NCBI GenBank assembly: GCA_018069465.1
Contig: JAGPUW010000011.1
Span: 1 to 64,000 of the forward strand
DNA length: 64,000 nucleotides
Direction of reading: 5' to 3'
DNA from: Gammaproteobacteria bacterium
GTDB taxonomy: Bacteria > Pseudomonadota > Gammaproteobacteria > Pseudomonadales > Porticoccaceae
Shown in pieces: positions 46,603 to 58,303 of this stretch. Every line of letters begins with the position of its first letter. Within the stretch, counting starts at the first letter, position 1. A program made the translations under genes and the position numbers. The notes under the pieces were generated by a model that worked only from the letters and a program-made list of their open reading frames with translations, had not been told where the DNA came from and did no database searches.

Positions 46603-48147
46603 TTACCAGCTTTGGCTGGCAGAAAACTTATCCAGAGCAGCTTTATACGAAGCTTGAATATCCTTATCCCAAGCGCCTGATTCATTGACTTTATCTAGCA
46701 AATCACCGTGATCTGAACGCATGTAAGACAGCAGTGCGGCTTCAAAATCAACGACCTTGTTGACCGGTACTGGCTTCAAGTAACCTTCGTTTGCAGCAAA
46801 GAGAGAAATACCCATCTCCGCCACACTCAAAGGAGAATACTGGCCTTGCTTCATCAATTCAGTTACACGCTGACCGTGCTCGAGCTGCTCACGTGTCGCA
46901 TCATCGAGGTCGGAAGCAAACTGAGAAAATGCCGCCAATTCACGATATTGCGCCAGTGCCAGACGAATACCACCGCCTAACTTCTTAATAATTTTCGTTT
47001 GTGCAGCACCGCCCACTCGCGATACGGACAAACCTGCGTTCATCGCCGGGCGAATACCCGAGTTGAACAAATCAGTTTCAACAAAGATCTGACCATCGGT
47101 AATCGAAATCACGTTGGTGGGTACGAATGCAGATACGTCACCAGCCTGTGTTTCAATAATAGGCAGAGCTGTTAATGAACCGGTTTTACCTTTCACTTCA
47201 CCCTTGGTGAACTTCTCTACGTAGTCAGCATTGACCCGCGAAGAGCGCTCCAGCAGCCGGGAGTGTAGATAGAAAACATCACCTGGGTAGGCTTCACGTC
47301 CTGGAGGACGACGCAGCAACAAGGAGATTTGACGATAGGCCCAGGCTTGCTTGGTCAGATCATCATAAACAATCAGTGCGTCTTCACCGCGGTCGCGATA
47401 GTACTCGCCCATGGTGCAACCCGAGTAGGGTGCCAAAAACTGCATTGACGCAGGGTCGGAAGCAGTCGCCGCAACAACCACTGTGTGCCCCATCGCGCCG
47501 TGCTCTTCGAGCTTGCGAACGATGTTCGCTACCGTTGAGCTTTTCTGACCGATAGCCACATAAACACATTTCACGCCGGTGTTTTTCTGGTTGATGATGG
47601 CATCAATTGCGATCGCTGTCTTACCAATCTGACGATCACCAATGATCAGCTCGCGCTGGCCACGACCAACAGGAACCATGGCATCGATCGCTTTCAAGCC
47701 AGTTTGCACAGGCTCGTCAACTGACTGACGCTCAATAACACCCGGCGCCACTTTTTCAACGGCATCGGTGAGTTTGGCGTCAATCGGGCCTTTACCGTCA
47801 ATGGGGTTACCCAGTGCGTCGACAACGCGACCCAGTAACTCGGGGCCAATTGGCACTTCGAGAATACGGCCGGTACAACGCGCTTTTTGCCCTTCAGCCA
47901 GTGACTGGTAGTCGCCCAGTACCACAGCGCCGACAGAGTCGCGCTCAAGGTTGAGGGCCATACCGTAGAGGCCGCCGTCAAACTCAACCATTTCACCGTA
48001 CATCACGTCGGCAAGACCGTGAATACGAACAATACCGTCAGAAACAGATACGATAGTACCTTCGTTTCGGGCCTCAGTTTTAATATCGAGGCTGTCGATA
48101 CGTTGTTTAATAATCTCGCTGATTTCAGATGGTTTCAGCTGTTGCAT
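46603..48147 (-). CDS. atpA: F-type ATP synthase alpha subunit
   Basis: A 514-residue non-catalytic nucleotide-binding subunit. The N-terminal [17 protein letters not shown] contacts delta; Walker A is [15 protein letters not shown]; the signature [17 protein letters not shown] is present near residue 375. Length matches E. coli (513). Confidence 0.98.
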   Translation of the reverse strand: MQQLKPSEISEIIKQRIDSLDIKTEARNEGTIVSVSDGIVRIHGLADVMYGEMVEFDGGLYGMALNLERDSVGAVVLGDYQSLAEGQKARCTGRILEVPIGPELLGRVVDALGNPIDGKGPIDAKLTDAVEKVAPGVIERQSVDEPVQTGLKAIDAMVPVGRGQRELIIGDRQIGKTAIAIDAIINQKNTGVKCVYVAIGQKSSTVANIVRKLEEHGAMGHTVVVAATASDPASMQFLAPYSGCTMGEYYRDRGEDALIVYDDLTKQAWAYRQISLLLRRPPGREAYPGDVFYLHSRLLERSSRVNADYVEKFTKGEVKGKTGSLTALPIIETQAGDVSAFVPTNVISITDGQIFVETDLFNSGIRPAMNAGLSVSRVGGAAQTKIIKKLGGGIRLALAQYRELAAFSQFASDLDDATREQLEHGQRVTELMKQGQYSPLSVAEMGISLFAANEGYLKPVPVNKVVDFEAALLSYMRSDHGDLLDKVNESGAWDKDIQASYKAALDKFSASQSW

Positions 48148-48163
48148 TCTCTATTCCTCAACC

Positions 48164-48700
48164 CTACTGATTAATTGCTTCGGCGAGTCTGGCCAAACGA
48201 CCACTTACTGACCCGTCGATGATTGTGTCCCCTGCGCGGATAACCGCACCACCAATAAGGGTGGCGTCTACAGAGACTTTAATATTGATCGTCCGTTGTA
48301 AACGCTGCTGTAAAGCGGCGGCCAAACGGTCTTGCTGGGCTTGATCCATCGCACGTGCGGCGACAACATCGACATCCAGCGTTTTATCTTGTTCTGCCTG
48401 GAAGGCATTAAATTGAATCTTTATTTCTGGCAGTAGAGGTAAACGCCGGTTGTCCGCTACATTCCTTAAGAAGTTAGCGCCCTGATCGTTTAATTCATCA
48501 CCACAAATAGCGATTAATTTTTCGGTTTTATCTGCAGGCGTTTCATCCGGCGCACTGATCAAATCAGCTACCGCATCAAACTCTGACAGACTGGCCAACA
48601 GGCTTAACATTCCCGCCCATTGATCCACCGCGCCTTTCTCATTGGCATACTCGAAAGCAGCCTTAGCATAGGGGCGAGCTAATGTACTTAGTTCAGCCAT
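48164..48700 (-). CDS. atpH: F-type ATP synthase delta subunit
   Basis: A 178-residue stator protein linking b to alpha. The N-terminal helical bundle starts LSTLARPYAKAAFEYA; the C-terminus has VDATLIGGAVIRAGDTIIDGSV, the family signature. Only 9 bases from atpF. Confidence 0.96.
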   Translation of the reverse strand: MAELSTLARPYAKAAFEYANEKGAVDQWAGMLSLLASLSEFDAVADLISAPDETPADKTEKLIAICGDELNDQGANFLRNVADNRRLPLLPEIKIQFNAFQAEQDKTLDVDVVAARAMDQAQQDRLAAALQQRLQRTINIKVSVDATLIGGAVIRAGDTIIDGSVSGRLARLAEAINQ

Positions 48701-48709
48701 TGGTTACCC

Positions 48710-49180
48710 CTAGAGTTGCGCGGCAAGGCCGTCAACGATGTCGCGATTATCTGCTTCGCTAATAGATCGCTCGAGAATTTTCTCTGCGCCGGCAATTGCC
48801 AACGCGGCAACCTGGGTGCGTAGCACTTCTCGTGCTTTATTGCTTTCCTGCTCAATTTCAGCCTGGGCAGAAACGATAAGCCGATCACCTTCTTCGCGAG
48901 CCTTATCTTTCGATTCGTCAATAATCGTACTGGCACGCTTTTTAGCGTCGTCGATAATTACTGCCGCTTCCTGCTTCGCTTCTTTCAGCTGGTCTACCGC
49001 TTTGTTCTGGGCAAGCTCAAGATCGCGTACTGCACGATCAGCTGCTTCGAGACCATCGGCAATTGTTTTCTTGCGCTCTTCCATTGCACCAATTAGTGCT
49101 GGCCAGACAAACTTCATGCAGAACCATACAAAGATGGCAAATGAAATAACCTGGCCTAGAATCGTTGCATTGATATTCAC
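48710..49180 (-). CDS. atpF: F-type ATP synthase b subunit
   Basis: A 156-residue stator subunit: an N-terminal membrane helix ([23 protein letters not shown]) followed by a long charged coiled-coil (residues about 30-140) that dimerises and connects Fo to F1. Length equals E. coli b (156). Confidence 0.96.
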   Translation of the reverse strand: MNINATILGQVISFAIFVWFCMKFVWPALIGAMEERKKTIADGLEAADRAVRDLELAQNKAVDQLKEAKQEAAVIIDDAKKRASTIIDESKDKAREEGDRLIVSAQAEIEQESNKAREVLRTQVAALAIAGAEKILERSISEADNRDIVDGLAAQL

Positions 49181-49226
49181 ATCAACACCCCTTCAGGTTT
49201 ATAGATAACTGTTTAATGGTATTAAC

Positions 49227-49511
<285 letters not shown>

Positions 49512-49516
49512 TTATC

Positions 49517-50338
<822 letters not shown>

Positions 50339-50361
50339 CTATTGCTCTCGATCTTCCACTT

Positions 50362-50769
50362 TTAATTAAAGTCTTTCTCAAAAACTAGCGGCGCCACGAC
50401 AAAGGCGAGCTGCGCTATTAAGAAAGCCACAAATAACATGATTGCCTGTCGCCCTTTTATTAGCTCAGGGAGGTATTTAAAGACCCAGCCAAAACAAACG
50501 GCAACAATGACAAACTTCCCTACTTCACCCACATAAAACCTGGCGAGGATCATGCCGGGACTTGCATTTTTCGGTAACTTGAGCGAGACAACGGCGAAAT
50601 AGCCACTGGCTACTACATTGATCATGCATCCCACTAATGCGGCCTCTGCCATCCTGCGGTCAAACACAATAAATGTGCAAACCACAATTAACAGACAAAT
50701 AACCAACTGCACTAATATAAATCTGAATGCTAGCTTGATACCGCTACCGTCTTTCTCACTGCTATTCAC
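50362..50769 (-). CDS. atpI: ATP synthase accessory subunit I
   Basis: A 135-residue four-helix membrane protein encoded first in the atp operon, which helps assemble the c ring. Hydrophobic segments occur near 12-31, 38-58, 75-95 and 105-128, matching AtpI. Poor sequence conservation is normal. It is preceded by a good promoter. Confidence 0.88.
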   Translation of the reverse strand: MNSSEKDGSGIKLAFRFILVQLVICLLIVVCTFIVFDRRMAEAALVGCMINVVASGYFAVVSLKLPKNASPGMILARFYVGEVGKFVIVAVCFGWVFKYLPELIKGRQAIMLFVAFLIAQLAFVVAPLVFEKDFN

Positions 50770-50882
50770 TAGCAGGTTGCTCCCTCATTAAGACCGCACT
50801 GCGGCTCTGCTGAGAACCAAAATTGCGTTTTATTCCACAACAATCAACTTGCGATTGCCACGCTACGTCACTTTGGGCGCGC

Positions 50883-50911
50883 ATTATAATCACGATGTTG
50901 TACGCAAGCAA
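50883..50911 (-). promoter_or_regulatory. Putative sigma-70 promoter of the atp operon
   Basis: On the minus strand TTGCTT (50906-50911) and TATAAT (50883-50888) are separated by exactly 17 bases, in the gap between parB and atpI, about 115 bases upstream of the atpI start. Sequence match only. Confidence 0.65.
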
Positions 50912-50968
50912 CCGATAAGATGCTTAATTATTTAGCTAAACCTGTGACTCACTCACAAACTGCACTGC

Positions 50969-51856
50969 TTACTTGATATGAGTCAATATGCCGTCCAACT
51001 CATCAAGACTGTTGTAGCTAATAACCATTTTCCCCTTGCCACCATTGCTATGCTTAATTGCCACACCTGCACCGAGTTGCTCAGATAGCTTTTGTTCAAG
51101 GCGTTGTATGTCAGTGTTTTTCGCCGCGATAGGCGCAGCTGTCTGCACTTTATTCTGCCATTGGCGAACCAGAGCTTCGGTCTGGCGCACCGATAAATCC
51201 TTGCCGACAACGATTCTGGCCACTTCTAGCTGATTCGAACCCTGCAGCGCCAATAGTGCACGGCCGTGTCCCATATCGATATCGCCTCGCTCCAGTAGTA
51301 AGGCTACTTCTGGCTGCAGTGCGGTGAGACGCATTAAATTGGCCACAGTCGAGCGCGGCTTACCCACGGCTTCAGCAACTTCTTTTTGGCTGTAGCCAAA
51401 CTCCTCCTGCAGGCGAGTCAGGGCAAGCGCCTCTTCCATTGCATTGAGGTCTTCACGTTGAATATTTTCAATTAACGCCAGGGCAATGGCGTCTTCATCA
51501 GTAATTGATTTAACAATGGCTGGCACCGTGTCCAAGCCCGCCAACTGCGCGGCGCGCCAACGACGTTCACCGGCGACGATCTCATAGCTGTCTTTTGCTA
51601 ATGGCCGAACCATTATTGGCTGCATAATGCCCTGGCGGCGTATCGATTCTGCCAGTTCATCCAGTGCTGCAGGATTCATATCTTTACGCGGTTGATACTG
51701 ACCCCGTTGTAGGAATTCAACCGGTAGCTCCTTCAAACCATGGACCTTATCCTGCTGCGAAGGACTCTCGAACCCTTGTTGTTCAAGGGGGGCGCCCATC
51801 TCTCCACCCAATAATGCATCGAGACCTTTACCCAGCCCTTTTTTCTTGCCGCTCAT
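50969..51856 (-). CDS. parB: Chromosome-partitioning protein ParB
   Basis: A 295-residue DNA-binding CTPase that loads at parS and spreads. The N-terminus KKGLGKGLDALLGG is the family hallmark; the CTP-binding region has YEIVAGERRWRAAQ, and the helix-turn-helix reads YSQKEVAEAVGKPRSTVANLMRL. A C-terminal dimer domain follows. It is three bases from parA, in the same transcript. Its target sites are present in recF. Confidence 0.97.
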   Translation of the reverse strand: MSGKKKGLGKGLDALLGGEMGAPLEQQGFESPSQQDKVHGLKELPVEFLQRGQYQPRKDMNPAALDELAESIRRQGIMQPIMVRPLAKDSYEIVAGERRWRAAQLAGLDTVPAIVKSITDEDAIALALIENIQREDLNAMEEALALTRLQEEFGYSQKEVAEAVGKPRSTVANLMRLTALQPEVALLLERGDIDMGHGRALLALQGSNQLEVARIVVGKDLSVRQTEALVRQWQNKVQTAAPIAAKNTDIQRLEQKLSEQLGAGVAIKHSNGGKGKMVISYNSLDELDGILTHIK

Positions 51857-51859
51857 AAT

Positions 51860-52663
51860 CTATCCATTGTTTTGCTGTGGGCGTCCTTTTTCAGCCCTGC
51901 GTGAGCTGCGACGGAGTAATTCACTGGCCATTCCTAAATAGGCTGCGGACCCTTTTGAACTGCGGTCGTATTGCAGTATGGGCTGGCCGTAACTCGGCGC
52001 TTCCGCCAAACGTACATTTCTCGGTATTACCGACTGATAAACCCGGTCACCAAAATGGCTGTGTAGCTGGTTGGAGACATCTTTGGTTAAGCTGTTTCTC
52101 GGGTCGTACATGGTGCGCAAAATACCCTCAACCCGTAAAGCCGGGTTCAGTAATTTACCCACTTTGGCAATGGTGTTGACCAGGGCTGACAAACCCTCCA
52201 AGGCGTAGTATTCACACTGCATCGGAATAATGACGTTATTGCTGGCAACGAGTGCATTAATCGTCAACATACTCAAGGCTGGCGGGCAGTCGATAATGAT
52301 AAAATCATAGCGATCACCCAGGCTTAGAAAAGCATTGCGCAGGCGTTTTTCTCTGCCTGAGATTTGCATTAATTCAACTTCTGCCGCGGTTAAATCACCA
52401 TTGGCAGGTATCAAATCATAAGCGGCTTCGAGGCAGGGAATAATTGCCTCATCCGCACTACAACGCCCTGTCAGTACATTATAAATTGTGTTTTGTAGTT
52501 GATCCTTTTCGACCCCACTACCGGTGGTGGTATTACCCTGGGGGTCGAGATCGACCAGTAGCACTTTTTTCCCAAGATGGGCCAAAGCAGCGGCAAGATT
52601 AATACTTGTCGTGGTTTTACCAACACCGCCTTTCTGATTGGCTATCGCATAGGTGGGAGTCAA
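51860..52663 (-). CDS. parA: Chromosome-partitioning ATPase ParA (Soj type)
   Basis: A 267-residue deviant Walker ATPase that positions the origin via ParB. The Walker A is KGGVGKTTTSINLAA (deviant GKGGVGKT), Walker A' VLLVDLDPQGN, and Walker B FIIIDCPPAL. No N-terminal DNA-binding extension, so the chromosomal short (Soj) type. Located next to parB and rsmG. Confidence 0.97.
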   Translation of the reverse strand: MTPTYAIANQKGGVGKTTTSINLAAALAHLGKKVLLVDLDPQGNTTTGSGVEKDQLQNTIYNVLTGRCSADEAIIPCLEAAYDLIPANGDLTAAEVELMQISGREKRLRNAFLSLGDRYDFIIIDCPPALSMLTINALVASNNVIIPMQCEYYALEGLSALVNTIAKVGKLLNPALRVEGILRTMYDPRNSLTKDVSNQLHSHFGDRVYQSVIPRNVRLAEAPSYGQPILQYDRSSKGSAAYLGMASELLRRSSRRAEKGRPQQNNG

Positions 52664-52673
52664 GACTGAACCT

Positions 52674-53327
52674 TTATGATTTTTTGATGATGATTAGGTG
52701 GCGTTGCTGATCCAGTGTGGGCACGTCTAACTCAATAGCCTGCTCGACCTTATAGCCTTTCGGTAGCTCACTCAACTCTTTATCGGGGTAGCGGCCCTTC
52801 ATGGCGTAAAAGCAGCCTCCTGGTGTAAGCAAGTGCTCACTGCCTTCAATCATATCTGTCAAAGAGGCGAAAGCTCGGCTAATAACACCATCATAGGGCT
52901 GTTCAGGTTTATATTGCTCAACCCGCCCCTGCCATTCTTTGACGTTGCCTAATTTCAAGGCGGTCTTTATCTGGAATAAAAAGCGTACTTTCTTGCCGTT
53001 GCTATCGAGCAAACTGAAGGTTTTATCCTGGTGAGTAATGGCCAGTGGAATACCGGGCAAACCGGCACCCGTGCCAACATCGATAAAAGATCGCCCTTGC
53101 AGGTAGGGGCCAATACTGAGGCTATCGAGCAAGTGATAGCTAAGCATTTGCAGAGGGTCTTTAATTGAGGTCAGGTTATAGGCTTTATTCCAGCGCTGCA
53201 GCAAACCAATATATTGCAACATGGCCGCCCGCGCCTGGTCTTCAACCTGCAAACCTTGAGCAGCGATACCCTCTTGCAGGGCGCTATCTAATTGGGCGAG
53301 CGAAACCTCTCGCGACGGACTAGGCAA
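52674..53327 (-). CDS. rsmG: 16S rRNA (guanine527-N7)-methyltransferase
   Basis: A 217-residue SAM methyltransferase modifying G527 of 16S rRNA. It has YNLTSIKDP, the SAM motif [29 protein letters not shown], and [11 protein letters not shown]. The start overlaps the mnmG stop by eight bases, coupling translation. Confidence 0.96.
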   Translation of the reverse strand: MPSPSREVSLAQLDSALQEGIAAQGLQVEDQARAAMLQYIGLLQRWNKAYNLTSIKDPLQMLSYHLLDSLSIGPYLQGRSFIDVGTGAGLPGIPLAITHQDKTFSLLDSNGKKVRFLFQIKTALKLGNVKEWQGRVEQYKPEQPYDGVISRAFASLTDMIEGSEHLLTPGGCFYAMKGRYPDKELSELPKGYKVEQAIELDVPTLDQQRHLIIIKKS

Positions 53328-55215
53328 AATGTTCAGCCACTACGGCCCTCTTTTTTAAATAAATGAGCAACAGAGACACCGCCGCCGGAGTAACACCCTG
53401 GGTGCGAGCCGCTCGTGCCAAAGTGGCGGGCCTGGCTTCGCCGAGCTTCTGCTTGACCTCATTGGATAAACCCTTCACTTGCGAGTAGTCGAAGTCTTCG
53501 GGGATAAGTGTATTTTCATGGCGACGTAGGCGTTCGATGTCATCGCGCTGGCGATCAATATAACCACTGTATTTTGCTGTTATTTCAATTTGCTGTGCCA
53601 CTTGCGGGTCAACCTCGGGCGCGTCACTACCAGCGTATAAAGCCGCTATTTTTTGATAGTCCAACTCCGGGCGTTTCATCAATTCCGCCAGATTGTATTC
53701 ATGGCTTAAGGGCTTATCAACGTGAGCTTCAAGAGCAATAGCCTCGGCGCTGCCAGGTTGAACCCAGGTGCTCGCCAGCCGGGTATTTTCACGCGCTATC
53801 GCCTCGCGTTTTTCACTGAAATGGCGCCAGCGCTTTTCATCCACCAAACCCAGTTCACGGCCTTTTTCTGTTAAGCGCTCATCGGCGTTATCTTCGCGTA
53901 GTAAGAGCCGATATTCAGCACGGCTGGTAAACATGCGGTAGGGCTCGCGGGTGCCCATAGTAATCAGGTCGTCGACCAGCACGCCCAGGTAGGCCTCATC
54001 GCGGCGCGGGCACCAGGCCTCCGCACCTTTGACCCGCAGGGCGGCGTTAATGCCCGCCAGTAGACCCTGAGCTGCGGCCTCTTCATAACCGGTAGTGCCA
54101 TTTATTTGACCGGCAAAAAACAAACCCTTCAGGCAGCGGGTTTCCAGCGAGTACTGGAGATCCTGAGGGTTGAAGAAATCGTACTCAATGGCGTAACCGG
54201 GGCGTGTTATATGAGCATTTTCGAAACCTTTGATCGAGTGCAGCAGATCGAGCTGGATGTCGTAGGGGAGGCTAGTCGAAATACCATTGGGGTAGAGCTC
54301 GTAGGTACTCAAGCCTTCCGGTTCAATAAAAATCTGGTGGCTGGATTTGTCGGCAAAGCGCACGATTTTATCTTCAATCGATGGGCAATAACGCGGCCCA
54401 ACACCATCAATCACACCGGTGTACAGGGGCGATCGATCCATGCCTCCACGGATAATATCGTGGGTTTTTTCATTGGTGTGGGTAATCCAGCAGCACACCT
54501 GTTGCGGATGCTCGCTGCGCTTGCCCAGGAAAGACATTAGCGGCCGAGGTTCGTCACCCCACTGCTCTTGCAGGTCAGAAAAATCAACTGTGCGGGCATC
54601 AACCCTCGGTGGTGTACCGGTTTTTAAACGATCGACCCGAAAGGGCATTTCTCTCAGGCGCTGGGCCAGATCTATCGACGGTGGCTCGCCTGCCCGTCCA
54701 CCGGGGTGATTTTCCATGCCAACGTGGATTTTACCGGCCAGAAAAGTTCCCGTTGTTAAAACGATGGATGGCGCGAAAAACTTGAGACCCGACTCTGTCA
54801 GCACACCGGTAACTTTGTCGCCCTCGGTGATTAAATCATTCACCGCCTGCTGAAAGATGAATAAGTTCTGCTGATTCTCAAGGGTATAGCGCACGGCGGC
54901 TTTGTACAGAGCCCTATCCGCTTGCACCCGAGTCGCTCTCACTGCGGGGCCTTTGCGCGCATTGAGGATACGGAATTGTATACCCGCTTTATCTGACGCC
55001 TGGGCCATGGCGCCGCCCAAGGCATCAACCTCCCTCACCAGGTGGCTTTTGCCGATGCCGCCAATCGCGGGGTTGCAGGACATCTGGCCGAGGGTTTCAA
55101 TATTATGGCTGATCAATAAGGTCTTGCAGCCCATACGCGCTGCTGCCAGGCAGGCCTCAGTGCCTGCGTGACCACCGCCAATAACAATAACATCAAATAA
55201 TTGAGTTTGGGACAT
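53320..55215 (-). CDS. mnmG: tRNA uridine-5-carboxymethylaminomethyl modification enzyme, FAD subunit
   Basis: A 631-residue FAD protein that with MnmE makes cmnm5U34 in tRNA. The FAD-binding motif is [19 protein letters not shown]; signature [14 protein letters not shown] and the GlyAla-rich [17 protein letters not shown]-type stretch ([15 protein letters not shown]) are present. C-terminal helical MnmE-binding domain is intact. First gene in the minus-strand transcript, beside the AT-rich gap; in E. coli its homolog gidA sits next to oriC. Confidence 0.98.
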   Translation of the reverse strand: MSQTQLFDVIVIGGGHAGTEACLAAARMGCKTLLISHNIETLGQMSCNPAIGGIGKSHLVREVDALGGAMAQASDKAGIQFRILNARKGPAVRATRVQADRALYKAAVRYTLENQQNLFIFQQAVNDLITEGDKVTGVLTESGLKFFAPSIVLTTGTFLAGKIHVGMENHPGGRAGEPPSIDLAQRLREMPFRVDRLKTGTPPRVDARTVDFSDLQEQWGDEPRPLMSFLGKRSEHPQQVCCWITHTNEKTHDIIRGGMDRSPLYTGVIDGVGPRYCPSIEDKIVRFADKSSHQIFIEPEGLSTYELYPNGISTSLPYDIQLDLLHSIKGFENAHITRPGYAIEYDFFNPQDLQYSLETRCLKGLFFAGQINGTTGYEEAAAQGLLAGINAALRVKGAEAWCPRRDEAYLGVLVDDLITMGTREPYRMFTSRAEYRLLLREDNADERLTEKGRELGLVDEKRWRHFSEKREAIARENTRLASTWVQPGSAEAIALEAHVDKPLSHEYNLAELMKRPELDYQKIAALYAGSDAPEVDPQVAQQIEITAKYSGYIDRQRDDIERLRRHENTLIPEDFDYSQVKGLSNEVKQKLGEARPATLARAARTQGVTPAAVSLLLIYLKKRAVVAEHFA

Positions 55216-55799
55216 AGGTTTCTAATACGAGCTTTAAGCGAAAGGGCAGGTGACCGGCCATCATAGCAAGATAAAAGCCGTCACCAAAGCATCGTCAAGT
55301 CGATCGAGGTAAATCAGTGGATACACTGAAAGAGTCCACTCCAATACTATTTTAATAACTATCTTATTATCTATACTCTTAATAAGTAATATAGATATTG
55401 TTATTATTATTAGGGGGGCCTTGAGCTGTGGTTAAGTGCTTAAGACCTACTGAGGGCTAGCTTTGGAGCCTGTAATAGTTGTGGTATAAGCGGTGCTTAG
55501 TGTGAAGAATGCTTCTTAGTAAGCTGTTTGTAAAATAGCGGCTTATCAACAGGGTTTTTATACAGTCACTTACCCACAAAACTATCCCCAGCTTACCCTC
55601 CTTTTACACAACTCTTATCCTCGGGGTTGTCCCCCTTTTTAGTCAATCGACAAGCTTATTGATTGACTTGTTCAATTTCTATTTAAACCGTTGCTACAGA
55701 AAGGGTTTTTCTATAGAATCGCCGACCCTTAAACACATTCAGAACCGGTAGTACTGTTGTTAGTTGTTGCTGACAACCCGGGGAAACGGATTAATAGCT
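55216..55799. other. Polarity-switch intergenic region, candidate replication origin (oriC)
   Basis: A 584-base gap between divergent mnmG and rpmH. An AT-rich block (about 55345-55412) resembles a DNA unwinding element. Next come DnaA-box-like 9-mers: TTATCAACA (55543, one mismatch to TTATCCACA), TTACCCACA (55570, one mismatch), CTATCCCCA (55582) and TTTTACACA (55602), two mismatches each. Genes to the left run on the minus strand and those to the right on the plus strand, as expected if replication starts here. No functional proof. Confidence 0.55.
55691..55719 (+). promoter_or_regulatory. Putative promoter of the rpmH operon
   Basis: TTGCTA (55691-55696) and TAGAAT (55714-55719) are 17 bases apart; TATAGA overlaps the latter. 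Located about 80 bases before rpmH. Confidence 0.5.
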
Positions 55800-55934
55800 A
55801 TGAAAAGAACATTTCAACCCAGTGTCCTCAAGCGTAAAAGAACCCACGGTTTTCGTTCGCGTATGGCAACCAAAAATGGACGTTCGTTGATCAATCGTCG
55901 CCGTGCCCGCGGTCGTAAACGTCTGGCTGCCTGA
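55800..55934 (+). CDS. rpmH: 50S ribosomal protein L34
   Basis: A 44-residue basic ribosomal protein, from ATG 55800 to TGA 55934. It starts [19 protein letters not shown] and ends [12 protein letters not shown], the universal L34 sequence. First gene of the rpmH-rnpA-yidD-yidC-mnmE series. Confidence 0.98.
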   Translation: MKRTFQPSVLKRKRTHGFRSRMATKNGRSLINRRRARGRKRLAA

Positions 55935-55958
55935 TACAGGGGTCGTTAGGGGGCTGCC

Positions 55959-56321
55959 ATGCCCAACTTGGGATTTGGCAGGAGTAAGCGCCTACTAACA
56001 AAGGCGGCTTACAAGGCGGTATTCGATCATTCGCCGTATCGTGTTTCGCATCGAAACCTGCTTCTGTTAGCCCGGCCAAATGGCTTAAAAGAGGCTCGTC
56101 TGGGTCTGATAGTGGCGAAAAAGAACGTTCGTTTAGCGGTTGGACGCAATCGTATAAAGCGGGTGGTGCGGGATAGCTTCCGTCTCAATCAGCAAAGCCT
56201 TTCCAGCATCGATATTATATTTTTGGCGCGCAGGGGACTGGACAGGCTTGAGCCTGCCGTGCAACAAAAACTGTTGCTAGACTCCTGGCGGAAATTATCT
56301 CGTCAAATTAGCAAGGTGTAG
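55959..56321 (+). CDS. rnpA: Ribonuclease P protein component
   Basis: A 120-residue protein cofactor of RNase P that processes tRNA 5' ends. The RNR motif is visible in AVGRNRIKRVVRDSFR near residues 60-75. 24 bases after rpmH. Length matches the family. Confidence 0.96.
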   Translation: MPNLGFGRSKRLLTKAAYKAVFDHSPYRVSHRNLLLLARPNGLKEARLGLIVAKKNVRLAVGRNRIKRVVRDSFRLNQQSLSSIDIIFLARRGLDRLEPAVQQKLLLDSWRKLSRQISKV

Positions 56322-56326
56322 AAGAC

Positions 56327-56584
56327 ATGATTGCAAAATCGATGGTCTTTCTTATCAAGCTTTACCAATATCTGCTAAGCCCTTTACTGGGTAATAATTG
56401 TCGTTTTTACCCCACTTGCTCTGAATATACGATACAGGCCTTGAAGCAACACGGTTGCCTGTGCGGCAGTTTTCTTGCTGTTAAACGAATTTGTAAATGT
56501 CAGCCTTTCCACTCGGGTGGGCTCGACCCAGTACCCGATACTTGTTTAAAAACCCCCCGTCAACAAAACCCGGAGCCTAATTAG
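56327..56584 (+). CDS. yidD: Membrane protein insertion efficiency factor YidD
   Basis: An 85-residue amphipathic inner-membrane-associated protein. It has LYQYLLSPLLGNNCRFYPTC with the cysteine pair and CSEYTIQALKQHG, the family's signature. Six bases after rnpA and two bases before yidC. Confidence 0.95.
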   Translation: MIAKSMVFLIKLYQYLLSPLLGNNCRFYPTCSEYTIQALKQHGCLCGSFLAVKRICKCQPFHSGGLDPVPDTCLKTPRQQNPEPN

Positions 56585-56586
56585 TA

Positions 56587-58266
56587 ATGGATTGGCAGCG
56601 CAGTGCTTTGATCGCAGCGATAGTCGTCGTGTTCGGACTATTATTTATCCGTTGGAATGAATATCAGGAAGAGCATGCCCCGGTTATTGTTGAAACCAGC
56701 AATGAATCCGTATTAATTCCGCCTTTGCCGGAAGTTGAAGCCTTAGCGCCGGAAATTCAACAAAGCGGTGTTTCGGCTATTCCAGAGCTGCTTCAACGAG
56801 CTGATCACGTTACAACTGAAGATACTCCAAATATTGAAAATGCGCGCTTAGTGACCGTTGTCAGCGATGTCTTGCAAGTGACAATTGATACCCTTGGGGG
56901 CGATATTGTCCGTGTTACCCTGCCTCAACATCCAGTTTCTCAGGAGCCGGGTGCAGAACCTTTTGTGATGCTCAATCGCACCCAAAACCAAACCTATATC
57001 GCGCAAAGTGGTTTGATTGGTCAAAATGGTACTGATACCGCAGCGGGTAGACCGCGCTTTTCGGTTTCTCAAGCTCACTACGAGTTGTTAGAAGGTGATG
57101 AAACAGTTGTTGTTGATTTGTTGCTTAAGCAGGATGGTGCCTCACTGACCAAGCGCTTCACGTTTAAACGCAATGATTATCTTATTGATGTTGCCTATCT
57201 TGTTGATAACCACAGTAGTGAGGTGTGGCAGGCGCATTTATTTGGCCAGATCCAGCGTGATTCCTACAACCCGGTCGTGGGCAACAGCATGGCACCGAAT
57301 ACCTACTTAGGTGCTGCGCTCACTACGGACGAAGAAAAGTACAAGAAGCTCGATTTTTCGGACATGGAAGAGGGTGCCTTCAAAACTGAAAAACTCGGTG
57401 GCTGGGTGGCAATGGTTCAGCACTATTTTATCAGTGCCTGGGTGCCTGATCAGACCCAAACTAACAGCTATCAACTGCGAAAATTGGGAAGTAAGGATCT
57501 CTATACTATGGGCTTCACCAGCGCCGCGGTAGAGGTTGCACCTGGCGATTCTGGTGAGTTGCGAGCGGCTTTTTATGTCGGCCCTAAAGACCAGTATCTA
57601 CTGGAAGAACTGTCGCCCTATCTTGACTTAACCATCGATTATGGCTGGCTCTGGTGGGTGGCAAAACCCCTGTTCTACGGTTTGACCATGTTCCATGGTT
57701 TAGTCGGTAACTGGGGCTGGTCAATTATCTTCCTCACCTTTTTGGTTAAATTGCTGTTCTTCCCGCTTTCCGCGGCCAGCTATAAATCGATGGCCAGAAT
57801 GCGTAAATTGCAACCGGAGATGGCGCGCTTAAAAGAGCTCTATGGGGATGATCGGCAAAAAATGTCTCAGGAGATGATGGCCTTCTACAAGAAAGAAAAG
57901 GTCAATCCCATGGGCGGCTGTCTACCCATGCTGATTCAAATGCCGGTGTTTATTGCGCTGTACTGGGTGCTCAATGAAAGTGTTGAGTTACGCCACAGCC
58001 CCTTTATTTTTTGGCTTACAGACCTTTCACAAAAAGATCCTTATTATGTGCTGCCGGTACTTAACGGTATTAGCATGTTTGTACTGCAAACTTTGCAGCC
58101 CGCGCCGCCCGACCCCATTCAAGCAAAAGTCATGCGCTTAATGCCCGTGGCCTTTAGTTTCTTCTTTATGTTTTTCCCTGCCGGTTTGGTGCTCTACTGG
58201 ACGGTCAACAGTATATTGTCGATTGTTCAACAGTGGACCATCACGCGAAAAATAATACGTGAGTAA
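56587..58266 (+). CDS. yidC: Membrane protein insertase YidC
   Basis: A 559-residue insertase. The N-terminal anchor (ALIAAIVVVFGLLFIRW) is followed by a large periplasmic beta-sandwich domain (residues about 60-335), then five transmembrane helices, including GNWGWSIIFLTFLVKLLFFPL and GCLPMLIQMPVFIALYW; the groove Arg is in TFLVKLLFFPLSAASYKSMARM. Length is close to E. coli YidC (548). Confidence 0.97.
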   Translation: MDWQRSALIAAIVVVFGLLFIRWNEYQEEHAPVIVETSNESVLIPPLPEVEALAPEIQQSGVSAIPELLQRADHVTTEDTPNIENARLVTVVSDVLQVTIDTLGGDIVRVTLPQHPVSQEPGAEPFVMLNRTQNQTYIAQSGLIGQNGTDTAAGRPRFSVSQAHYELLEGDETVVVDLLLKQDGASLTKRFTFKRNDYLIDVAYLVDNHSSEVWQAHLFGQIQRDSYNPVVGNSMAPNTYLGAALTTDEEKYKKLDFSDMEEGAFKTEKLGGWVAMVQHYFISAWVPDQTQTNSYQLRKLGSKDLYTMGFTSAAVEVAPGDSGELRAAFYVGPKDQYLLEELSPYLDLTIDYGWLWWVAKPLFYGLTMFHGLVGNWGWSIIFLTFLVKLLFFPLSAASYKSMARMRKLQPEMARLKELYGDDRQKMSQEMMAFYKKEKVNPMGGCLPMLIQMPVFIALYWVLNESVELRHSPFIFWLTDLSQKDPYYVLPVLNGISMFVLQTLQPAPPDPIQAKVMRLMPVAFSFFFMFFPAGLVLYWTVNSILSIVQQWTITRKIIRE

Positions 58267-58303
58267 TCATTAGCGCCTAAGCAGGCGATTAAGCCTTTAG
58301 CCT

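Noticed and set aside
55331-55412. AT-rich block considered as a mobile-element scar
   Set aside because: No terminal repeats or duplications are visible; an origin unwinding element is the simpler reading.
56040-56058. Palindrome GTTTCG-CAT-CGAAAC inside rnpA looked like a parS
   Set aside because: The centre is CAT rather than the CACGTG core, so it is not a ParB site.
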